Source: an uncultured Desulfobacteraceae bacterium
GTDB lineage: Bacteria; Desulfobacterota; Desulfobacteria; Desulfobacterales; Desulfatirhabdiaceae
Direction of reading: 5' to 3'
Length of the DNA: 64,000 nucleotides
Assembly: GCA_903953895.1 (NCBI GenBank)
Contig: CAJBLH010000246.1
Coordinates: 27,390 to 91,389 of the forward strand
Positions 37,537 to 44,178 of this stretch are shown here, one piece after another (position 1 is the stretch's first letter; the number at the start of each line of letters is the position of its first letter). The notes beneath the pieces were generated by a model. It worked only from the letters and a program-made list of their open reading frames with translations, was not told where the DNA came from and ran no database searches. The translations under genes were made by a program, and so were the position numbers.

Positions 37537-37794
37537 TCATTTATCCGGGATGAATTGCCACCAATACGGCTGTTGACGGGGTTGCCATTCCTCGACCACA
37601 GCCAGTTCCTCGTCGGTGAGTCGCCAGGTTGTCGCCCGCGCCTTGTAGCGGATCAGGTCACCCACTGTTACGTCGAAACCCTCCCGTACAGCGAGACGGA
37701 CCGCACCGATGGCGTCGGCGGAACACAACCGTTTTCGGAGCAGCGGCTCTGACACAGCCCTTGCCAGAAATGCATTCAACTGTTCGTTTGACAT
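37537..37794 (-). CDS. Nif11-leader-like peptide with aromatic C-terminus (candidate precursor)
   Basis: This 85-residue protein starts MSNEQLNAFLARAVSEPLLR and contains AVRLAVREGFDVTVGDLIRY, matching the Nif11 domain of NHLP-type natural-product leaders (MSxExLxxFLxxVxxDxxL ... AxxxGFxxTxxDL). It then has WRLTDEELAVV, like the pre-cleavage helix, but instead of Gly-Gly it ends EEWQPRQQPYWWQFIPDK, rich in Trp, Tyr, Phe and Pro. It could be a precursor with an unusual core or a stand-alone Nif11 protein. It begins 6 bp after the esterase stop, so translation is probably coupled, and a Gly-Gly peptide gene follows. The NHLM-type exporter fragment at 43326 fits a leader of this family. Confidence 0.7.
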   Translation of the reverse strand: MSNEQLNAFLARAVSEPLLRKRLCSADAIGAVRLAVREGFDVTVGDLIRYKARATTWRLTDEELAVVEEWQPRQQPYWWQFIPDK

Positions 37795-37800
37795 AGGTGT

Positions 37801-38562
37801 TCAGTGTACACGGAATTGGCTAAAAAGCCAATCCGCAACCGCTTCCGAGTAATAGGCCACATCCCACACGTCGTGGCCGAACCCCGCCAGCTCCGTGTAG
37901 CGAACCACCCCCCCCTGTTCCTGCAGCAGGGCCGCAATGTTCCTGGCATCTGCAACGGGGAAGACCGGATCGGCGTCGCCGTGGAAAATCCACACCGGAA
38001 CATCCCGGATTCGAGTCGCCAGCAGGTTCAGGAACTCGTCATCGCCTTCGGCAACAAGAGGGGGCGCAGTTGGCACCGGGACGCCGGTTCGGCGCGGGCA
38101 CCGGACGTAGCCGCACACGATGAGGGCTGCGGCAAATCGTTTCGGACTCAGGGAGAGCGCCGTCCAGGCTGCTCTGGCGCCGCTGGAGACGCCGGTCAGG
38201 TAGATGCGATCCGGGTCAATGGAATAATCACTCCGGGCATGCGCGAGAACCTTCAGCGCAAACCTGACGTCTGTGGTTGTCCAGACCGACCTGCGCCGAA
38301 TCTGCGGGAATACGACGAGACCCGGAAAATGTCCGGGATTGCGTCGTATCGCGCTCCCCAACTGGTACTCGGTCGGCAGAAGCGCATCGTCCCCCCCTTC
38401 CCCTGCGCCATGCAGAAACAGGATCACCGGCCACCCCCTTTCCGGGGTGTAGCCGGATGGAACATAGACCTGATAGAGTTTCTGACCCTGGCCATGACGA
38501 ATGGAGCGGGTGATGAAACCTGTGGGGGTGAAACTTTTGGTACTATCCATACTGAAAACCAT
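37801..38562 (-). CDS. Alpha/beta-hydrolase esterase (poly-hydroxybutyrate-depolymerase/feruloyl-esterase-like)
   Basis: This 253-residue protein is a compact alpha/beta hydrolase: GQGQKLYQVYVPSGYTPERG, WPVILFLHGAGEGGDDALLP (oxyanion region), the nucleophile elbow LTGVSSGARAAW, the acid in VWIFHGDADPVFPVADARN and the His in LAGFGHDVWDVAYYSEAVAD. It resembles the carboxylesterase/prolyl-oligopeptidase families; there is no signal peptide, so it acts in the cytoplasm. As first gene of the operon with two peptide genes it could release or trim the product, or hydrolyse an ester or acyl group on it. Several in-frame ATGs exist (38562, 38550); the start is not certain. Confidence 0.8.
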   Translation of the reverse strand: MVFSMDSTKSFTPTGFITRSIRHGQGQKLYQVYVPSGYTPERGWPVILFLHGAGEGGDDALLPTEYQLGSAIRRNPGHFPGLVVFPQIRRRSVWTTTDVRFALKVLAHARSDYSIDPDRIYLTGVSSGARAAWTALSLSPKRFAAALIVCGYVRCPRRTGVPVPTAPPLVAEGDDEFLNLLATRIRDVPVWIFHGDADPVFPVADARNIAALLQEQGGVVRYTELAGFGHDVWDVAYYSEAVADWLFSQFRVH

Positions 38563-38681
38563 TCTTTTTATAAAAAAATGTTAAAAAAAATGATATATTG
38601 TGTCAAAAGTTTACGAAAGCATAATTTAATAACCCTTTATTTATGGCATTTCAACGTGCTTCCGGGAATTGCTGAATAAAC
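38563..38681. promoter_or_regulatory. AT-rich divergent promoter region of the peptide/glycosyltransferase island
   Basis: The 119-bp gap separates the minus-strand esterase operon from the plus-strand methyltransferase. It is strongly AT-rich (poly-A runs, TATATTGTGTCAAAAG, GCATAATTTAATAACCC) in contrast to the GC-rich genes around it, as expected for back-to-back promoters. No operator dyad was obvious and exact -35/-10 boxes are not assigned. Confidence 0.45.
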
Positions 38682-39488
38682 ATGAATACTGATACTATTG
38701 GGAATCTATCGGAATTTTCCCCTCTGGAGGTCGATTTTCGCGACGCCCTGCTGTCTTTGTACCGGGGAGAACCGCAACGCGGCGCGGATGGCCTCCTGTA
38801 CCAGATCGACGAAACCACGAGGATATCGGTCGCGGAGGGGATGACGCTCCGTGCGCTCTGTCTGGAGAACGGTGTTACGTCTTCCCTCGAAGTCGGCCTG
38901 GGTTACGGATTCAGCACCCTCTTCCTGCTGGCGGCACATGTCGGTCGCGGCGGAGGCAGCCATACAGCGATCGATCCGTACCAGACCACCGATTGGCACG
39001 GAATCGGCGCTACACAGGCAAAGGCTCTGGTTAATACCCCATTGCGTTCGGCACCTGTCTCGTTTGAATGGATCGATGACTGCTCACACCGTACCCTGGT
39101 TGATCTCGAGCGGATGGGACGCGCGTTCGGCCTCATCTTCATCGATGGCTACCACCGGTTCGACGACGTCCTTGTCGATTTCTACCTCGCCCAGAGGCTC
39201 TGCCAGCCCGGCGGTCTGGTTGTGTTCCACGATATGTGGCTGGAAAGTATCCAGGCGGTAACATCCTTTATCCGGCACAATCGCAACGAATTCTCCGAGG
39301 TCACGACTTTCTGCGAAAACATCTGCGTTTTCCGGCGTGTCGCCGATGACAGGCGCGACTGGTCGCATTTCATCGACTTCCCGCACCCGAAGCCCTCCGC
39401 GCATCTGCTCCGCCACAAGCAGGAAGCCGTTAAATTGCTCCATGCCCCAGTTGACCTTCGCGTTGGTCATCCCTTTGGGGCGCACTGA
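38682..39488 (+). CDS. Class I SAM-dependent methyltransferase (Methyltransf_24 type)
   Basis: This 268-residue protein carries SAM-binding motif I (SLEVGLGYGFSTLFLLAAH, residues 68-86), an acidic loop (HTAIDPYQT), FGLIFIDGYHRFDDVLVDFY and LCQPGGLVVFHDMWLESIQA, the pattern of Methyltransf_24/CmcI-like O-methyltransferases common in glycan and natural-product clusters. The acceptor may be a sugar or the peptide product nearby. It is transcribed divergently from the esterase operon and its last 59 bp overlap the 3' end of the convergent GT4 gene. Confidence 0.85.
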   Translation: MNTDTIGNLSEFSPLEVDFRDALLSLYRGEPQRGADGLLYQIDETTRISVAEGMTLRALCLENGVTSSLEVGLGYGFSTLFLLAAHVGRGGGSHTAIDPYQTTDWHGIGATQAKALVNTPLRSAPVSFEWIDDCSHRTLVDLERMGRAFGLIFIDGYHRFDDVLVDFYLAQRLCQPGGLVVFHDMWLESIQAVTSFIRHNRNEFSEVTTFCENICVFRRVADDRRDWSHFIDFPHPKPSAHLLRHKQEAVKLLHAPVDLRVGHPFGAH

Positions 39489-41196
39489 CGGTCGGCAACC
39501 AATCCACTATCCCCTGCTTCGCGAGCCACGCCAGGGACATGCGGACAAAGGGGTGGCGCCCTGCGGGGAAAGAAGAGAGAAGCACCGTCACGGACAGCGA
39601 TCCCTGTTCCCGAAGGAGGTCGATCAACCGCTTCGCCTCCGGCAGGGTGCCGCGCAGGCCGGGGAACAGGTGGTCGAGGGCCGCGGTCCTGCCGGCGCCG
39701 AGCGGGTCGTCAGACGCTCCGGCCGAGAGCCGAAAGCGCAGCTCCGGTTCCATGACCGCGCTCGGATGGCCGCGGAAACCCTCGAACGGGTCGCCCCGCA
39801 GGGGGTTCATCCGGTGGGTCGAAGCACAACCGGCTCCTGAAGCGGAAAGAGCCGCAAGCCGTCGCTCGGCAAGTTCGCTGAAGAGCTCATTATATTGGGC
39901 GACGATCACCGGCCAGGAAAACAGATCGCGTACTCTCTGCCTGCCTGCGGATCCCATCCTGCGACGGAGTTCGGGAGAGCGGATCAGGTTCGCCAGAGCT
40001 TCTGCAGCACGGCCGACATGAACGGCCGTGTGCTGGGCGACTGCACCGACATACTGGTAATAGCTCACCATCTCGAAGGACTGGAGGTGTGCGAGCGTCT
40101 CCCCCAGGCATCCCCCCGGGGAGCCGAGCGTCGGAATCAGGAATCCGTCCACCTTGTCGCGGACGATGGAGCGGTAGCCGTCCCAGTCGCTGACGACGAG
40201 TGGCAGACCGGCGGCCATGGATTCTGTGAGCGCCTGGCCGAATGTTTCGAGAATGGTGTCGGACAGCGACAGGAATATGTCCGCTGCCGCCCAGCATCCG
40301 GCCACGGTGGCCGCGTCGTTCCCGTCGAGGAAGAGGACGTTGACGTTTGGCGCATGGCATCGTGCCGCCTCCTCGAACCGGGAACGATCCTTTTCTCCTC
40401 CGGGAAACCATCCCGCCATGATGAAATGCGTTTTGGCACCGGAAATCCGCTGTGCCGCCTCGACCGCCTTGAGCATGGGTTGCGGGAAAGCCTTGTCGGA
40501 GAACGACAGGCGCCCGAGGAAGAAAACAACCACATCGGACATGGCGATGCCATATACGTTGCGGATGGTTTTCCGGGCATCGGCATCCTCCCCCCGAGCC
40601 TGCAACCCCTCCAGATCGACCCCCAGCGGAATGACCGGCAGAGCAGGCTTTGGCAGGCGGAGAGCGCCGGTTCGTTCCCGCAGGTACTCCTCCCATCTGT
40701 CGAAGGTACGCTGAACGGCAAGCTGCAACGAGGGGGAGGTGCAGATAAGCGCATCCCAGTCATGCAGAGGCGCCAGCGCCGATTTCATCATCAGTTCGCG
40801 GTGGGTCGGGGAAGCGAAGGCAAAGATTGTTCCGATGATGCTGTAGTCGTGATCTGCGGCGGAATGACGCCTGATCCACGCTAGTTCCGAGAGATATGGC
40901 TGTCCCGAAAGGAGGATACCCCCTCTGGACGGAACCTCGGTCGAAAGGGGGGAGCCAGAGCTGAGAACGACCCCGACGTCGGTTCCGGATGACAGGAGTT
41001 CACGGGCGAGTCGATCAGTCGGGAGAGGCTCAAGGCTCTGCACGTGAATGCCACGGTACCCACCATGACGCGCGAGAGCCCGGAACACTCCGGCGTTCGC
41101 GACTTGGCGGCCGTAGGGGTTCACAGGGGGCGTCACCATGCCGCGAGGAAGATGGATCGTCAGTATTTCAGGCAAGCTCTTCAAGTTCGCTGTCAT
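39430..41196 (-). CDS. GT4-family glycosyltransferase with C-terminal extension
   Basis: This 588-residue protein has an N-terminal acceptor domain and a GT-B donor domain with GT4 motifs (VVVFFLGRLSFSDKAFPQPM, HFIMAGWFPGGEKDRSRFEE, NVNVLFLDGNDAATVAGCWA, AADIFLSLSDTILETFGQAL, TESMAAGLPLVVSDWDGYRS). Residues about 470-588 form an extra C-terminal region (LPEAKRLIDLLREQGSLSVT) that looks like a small helical or winged-helix module. It would transfer a sugar from a nucleotide donor; NDP-N-acetylhexosamine would fit the chitin-synthase-like partner but is not shown. The start overlaps the stop of a 51-aa ORF in ATGA; the 3' end overlaps the methyltransferase gene by 59 bp. Confidence 0.86.
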   Translation of the reverse strand: MTANLKSLPEILTIHLPRGMVTPPVNPYGRQVANAGVFRALARHGGYRGIHVQSLEPLPTDRLARELLSSGTDVGVVLSSGSPLSTEVPSRGGILLSGQPYLSELAWIRRHSAADHDYSIIGTIFAFASPTHRELMMKSALAPLHDWDALICTSPSLQLAVQRTFDRWEEYLRERTGALRLPKPALPVIPLGVDLEGLQARGEDADARKTIRNVYGIAMSDVVVFFLGRLSFSDKAFPQPMLKAVEAAQRISGAKTHFIMAGWFPGGEKDRSRFEEAARCHAPNVNVLFLDGNDAATVAGCWAAADIFLSLSDTILETFGQALTESMAAGLPLVVSDWDGYRSIVRDKVDGFLIPTLGSPGGCLGETLAHLQSFEMVSYYQYVGAVAQHTAVHVGRAAEALANLIRSPELRRRMGSAGRQRVRDLFSWPVIVAQYNELFSELAERRLAALSASGAGCASTHRMNPLRGDPFEGFRGHPSAVMEPELRFRLSAGASDDPLGAGRTAALDHLFPGLRGTLPEAKRLIDLLREQGSLSVTVLLSSFPAGRHPFVRMSLAWLAKQGIVDWLPTVSAPQRDDQREGQLGHGAI

Positions 41197-41348
41197 GATT
41201 GCAGAATTTCATCTGCTGAACCACCGTGAAAAAAGGATAAGGATGTCGAGTTATTGACTACGCCCCTCTCAGCACGATGAAAGTTCGCAGCAGCTTGCTC
41301 TTGGGCGTCCCGCCATCGGAACCATCCGGGAATCTCAGTCCAGTGCAT
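41193..41348 (-). CDS. 51-residue ORF coupled to the GT4 gene (peptide or methyltransferase stub)
   Basis: A very good ribosome site (GGGAGGTGCC) precedes ATG 41348. The 51-codon frame starts MHWTEIPGWFRWRDAQEQAA and ends GSADEILQS, with its TGA overlapping the GT4 ATG at 41196. The overlap and ribosome site argue that it is translated. The opening IPGWFxWxD resembles the first residues of class I methyltransferases from glycan clusters, so it may be a truncated methyltransferase; alternatively it is a small peptide partner. The remaining stretch to 41481 holds no gene I can see. Confidence 0.5.
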   Translation of the reverse strand: MHWTEIPGWFRWRDAQEQAAANFHRAERGVVNNSTSLSFFHGGSADEILQS

Positions 41349-41481
41349 GGCACCTCCCTACACGGCTAAACATGGAATAAGGAGCTGTTTTTTCAACGAC
41401 TGTATATCACCGGAAATGAGATTGGGTCAAGGGAATTTCGGGGCTTTTTGGAGGACATCGGGAACCCCATCCGGGAAGATT

Positions 41482-41784
41482 CTATCTGCCGTCATTATGC
41501 AGACAGGCATAGTCGAATCCTTTAACACTCCTTATCCAATCGGCACTTCTCAATAAGTTGAGTGATAGGGCGGGCTGTTTGACCAGTCCATTCTGGCCGC
41601 TGCCGGGGAAGGGGCGGACCAGTGTTACAGCATTGGTTATCTCCAGAGCCCGCAGATGACTTTCAACCGTGGGGCGGGTAATGCCGACAGCGGCAGCGGT
41701 CCGGGTCACTTCAAACGGGCCTCCACTCTGGCGAAACAGATATTCAAACAGCGCTATGTAAAGTAAGTTTGCATGATATTTCAA
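41482..41784 (-). pseudogene. Fragment of a DUF4143-type ATPase (winged-helix region)
   Basis: The frame reads LFEYLFRQSGGPFEVTRTAA, AVGITRPTVESHLRALEITN, AVTLVRPFPGSGQNGLVKQP. This is the helix-turn-helix segment between the AAA domain and the DUF4143 nuclease-like domain of Walker-A ATPases common in bacteria. The AAA part before it and the DUF4143 part after LVKQP are missing; unrelated codons follow. On its own it could pass for a 100-aa MarR-like regulator, but the sequence around GITRPTVESHLRALE is specific to the ATPase family. No ribosome site is seen. Confidence 0.65.
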
Positions 41785-41795
41785 AACGACTTATA

Positions 41796-41827
41796 TATAG
41801 ACTTTGGTATTTTTCTGAAGGTCTATA
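41796..41827. repeat. Palindromic dispersed repeat, internally deleted copy G
   Basis: TATAGACTTT, GGTAT, then TTTTCTGAAGGTCTATA: the two terminal repeats of the element lie almost directly back to back with the centre deleted. It sits just upstream of the TolC-family gene and may be in its 5' UTR. Confidence 0.75.
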
Positions 41828-41870
41828 GACATTGGCAATTGAACCAGTTCCGTTATTTTTCCCACCAGAA

Positions 41871-43316
41871 ATGAAGAAAATTATGAAATATGCCCGTCTT
41901 AACCATTTCGCAGGTGGATATATCGTAGGGGTTGCCTTATTATTTCTGAGCGCATGCGCTCCCGTAGGTCCGGGTCACCATCCGCCCGCAACAGCGAGAT
42001 CCGCCCAGTGGCAAACGCCACTACGTGGAGGTCTCGCCGATGAGCCCATCGATCGGAAGGTGCTGTCTCACTGGTGGCACCTGTTGAATGATCCGTTGCT
42101 ATCGAAATTGATCGATCAGGCCGTTACGGAAAATCTCGATCTGAAAGAAGCCCGCAGCCGGGTGCGGGAGGCCAGGGCCCGCCGCGGCAGCGCCGAAACC
42201 GGGCTGTTTCCCCATGTGGATGCTTCCGGCCAGATGACGCAACTGAAGGGAAGCAAAGAAACTGGGGCCGGCACGGTGCGAAGTCTCTTTACCGCCGGCT
42301 TCGATGCCGGTTGGGAAGTGGATTTTTTCGGCGGCGTGCGCCGTTCCATCGAGGCTGCCGATGCGGATATCCAGGCCGCGCAGGCCAACCTGCGGGATGT
42401 ACGGGTTACCCTGGCCGCCGAAGTGGGGCTTAACTATGTGGAGATGCGAACCTATCAGGCCCGCCTGATTATGGCGGAAGACAATCTGAAAGCCCAGGAA
42501 GACATGTACGATTTGATCCGTCAGCGTTTCGAAGCGGCACTGAGTGACGCGCTTTCGATGGAGCAGGCACGATACAATGTGGAAAACACCCGATCTCAAA
42601 TTCCCTCACTTCGTTCAGGGCTGGAAGCTTCCAAAAACCGGATTGAAGTCCTTCTCGGAAAGATTCCCGGACAGCTTCGTGCTGAACTGACACCGGTCGC
42701 GCCAATTCCCGTCACCCCGCCGCGCGTGGCAGTGGGGATTCCGGCAGACTGCATTCGGCAGCGGCCGGATGTCCGCCGCGCAGAATGGGAACTGGCCGCC
42801 CAGACCGCCCGGATCGGCGTGGCCACCGCCGATCTCTATCCCAAATTTTCGCTGCTGGGGTCCATCGGGATCGAGACACTGACCATCGCCGGAGTCGCGT
42901 CTTCGGACGATCTGATCTACCGTATCGGCCCCCAATTTTCTTGGCGTGTTTTCGATGCGGGCGCCATCCGCCGGAACATTCAGATTCAATCGGCCCTTCA
43001 GGAACAGGCGCTGGCCCGATACGAATCCGTTGTTCTCAAAGCGTTGGAGGAAGTTGAAAATGCCTTGAAGGCTTATGCCGAAGAGCAAAACCGCCGGGAT
43101 GCCCTGATACAGGCAAGTCAGGCCGCCGATAAGGCCATGACCCATGCGCAGGAAAAATTCAGGGCGGGTCTCATCGCCTTCTATGATGTTCTGGATGCCC
43201 AACGATCCCTTCTTTCCTTCGAAGATCAACTCGCTCAAAGTGAGGGGACCGTCACCGCCGATCTGATCGCTCTCTACAAGGCCCTGGGCGGCGGCTGGGA
43301 AGAAAAGCTTGATTAA
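41871..43316 (+). CDS. TolC/NodT-family outer-membrane efflux lipoprotein
   Basis: The roughly 481-residue protein has a lipoprotein signal (VGVALLFLSACAPVG) and two outer-membrane-efflux repeats: WWHLLNDPLLSKLIDQAVTE, NLDLKEARSRVREARARRGS, AGFDAGWEVDFFGGVRRSIE, and then RQRPDVRRAEWELAAQTARI, QFSWRVFDAGAIRRNIQIQS, KFRAGLIAFYDVLDAQRSLL. It forms the outer-membrane channel for RND or type-I exporters. No periplasmic adaptor or RND pump gene is left nearby, but its 3' end converges on the remaining piece of an NHLM peptide exporter, so it may have served that system. The start is uncertain: ATG 41871 and 41883 are both possible. Confidence 0.88.
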   Translation: MKKIMKYARLNHFAGGYIVGVALLFLSACAPVGPGHHPPATARSAQWQTPLRGGLADEPIDRKVLSHWWHLLNDPLLSKLIDQAVTENLDLKEARSRVREARARRGSAETGLFPHVDASGQMTQLKGSKETGAGTVRSLFTAGFDAGWEVDFFGGVRRSIEAADADIQAAQANLRDVRVTLAAEVGLNYVEMRTYQARLIMAEDNLKAQEDMYDLIRQRFEAALSDALSMEQARYNVENTRSQIPSLRSGLEASKNRIEVLLGKIPGQLRAELTPVAPIPVTPPRVAVGIPADCIRQRPDVRRAEWELAAQTARIGVATADLYPKFSLLGSIGIETLTIAGVASSDDLIYRIGPQFSWRVFDAGAIRRNIQIQSALQEQALARYESVVLKALEEVENALKAYAEEQNRRDALIQASQAADKAMTHAQEKFRAGLIAFYDVLDAQRSLLSFEDQLAQSEGTVTADLIALYKALGGGWEEKLD

Positions 43317-43325
43317 CCTCCGCCT

Positions 43326-43706
43326 TCATACCATCTGCCGTCTGGCCAACTGCTGAAAAAGTCCGGGTTCTGCGATCAGTTTGGAAAATGTTCCGGTCTG
43401 CACAACCCGTCCGGCTTCCAGAACGTAGATTCGGTCGGCATGGACAATGGTCGAAAGCCGGTGGGCAATGACGATCCGGGTGGCGTTGAGCCGTTCCAGA
43501 CTGTCGGAAACATGGGCCTGGGTTTCGTTGTCGAGAGCGCTGGTGGCTTCGTCGAAGATAACGATTTTCGGATTGCGCACCAGGGCGCGGGCGATCAGGA
43601 TGCGTTGCTGCTGTCCGCCCGATACCGCACCGGCATACATGAGGGTATGCATCCCCATGGGCATGGCCGCGATATCCGCGTCGAGCCCGGCCATCCGGGC
43701 CGCTTC
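43326..43706 (-). pseudogene. C-terminal ATPase fragment of an NHLM-type bacteriocin ABC exporter
   Basis: The minus strand reads EAARMAGLDADIAAMPMGMH, VSGGQQQRILIARALVRNPK, IVIFDEATSALDNETQAHVS, TRIVIAHRLSTIVHADRIYV and LFQQLARRQMV. That is the ABC signature, Walker B, D-loop and H-loop and the closing segment typical of NHLM (Nif11/nitrile-hydratase leader) exporters (MPMGMHT; LFDEATSALDNxTQ; ARRQ). The Walker A and membrane parts are absent: homology stops near 43706, where duplicated ATPase/lut sequence begins. The product is non-functional, but its family matches the Nif11-like leader gene at 37537. Confidence 0.8.
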
Positions 43707-43712
43707 CCATGC

Positions 43713-44130
43713 TGGAATTCAGAGCTTCGAAATCCTGCGATCCGATGCATATTATTATGTGAACAAGACACCGCTCATCAAAAAACTGTTGGATCAGGGC
43801 CGATATTCGAGAGGCTCTTGTAAACGGAGACCATATGAAACATCGGGCTGACTCACCGCATGAAAGAAAAGGCTGAACTGGTTCAGGCCGTGGTGACAAC
43901 AGTCTGCAGCATGGAGGATGTGCTGCGGTATGTCGTTGATTTGACCCTGCGGCTAACGTTGAAAATACCGGGGCCGATGTACTGGTAACCGACTGCCCGG
44001 GTTGCGTGCTTCAGCTCCGGGGGGGGGATGGACAAGCGAAACAGCCGGGTTCGGGTTCAGCACATAGCGGAAGTGGTGGCTGAGAATCTGAAGGACTCAT
44101 GAGTCATTTTTCATATCAACTTGATGTTAT
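43713..44130 (+). pseudogene. Duplicated scar: ATPase N-term + lutC start joined to lutB end
   Basis: 43713-43953 is nearly identical to 53560-53800 (ATPase N-terminal remnant IQSFEILRSDAYYYVNKTPL, the spacer GAGAGGCTCTTGTAAACGG and the first 40 or so codons of lutC). 43954-44130 is nearly identical to 56255-56430 (the last 49 codons of the lutB-lutA gene, TDCPGCVLQLR to LKD, and its trailer). About 2.45 kb between the two blocks is missing. The segment is thus a copy of the lut locus with an internal deletion; it abuts the broken exporter gene on its left. Small differences (an extra G run at 44020-44029) disrupt the remaining frames. Confidence 0.9.
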
Positions 44131-44178
44131 TCTGAAAATTAATTATACCGCGACCCCGGTTTTGCGATGGGAGCCACT

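Noticed and set aside
39895..40884. Plus-strand frame of 329 codons
   Set aside because: It is antisense to the GT4 glycosyltransferase; long shadows are expected in GC-rich DNA.
43252..43899. Minus-strand frame of 215 codons across the exporter fragment
   Set aside because: It crosses the breakpoint in a frame different from both the ABC ATPase and the duplicated sequence; an accidental frame.
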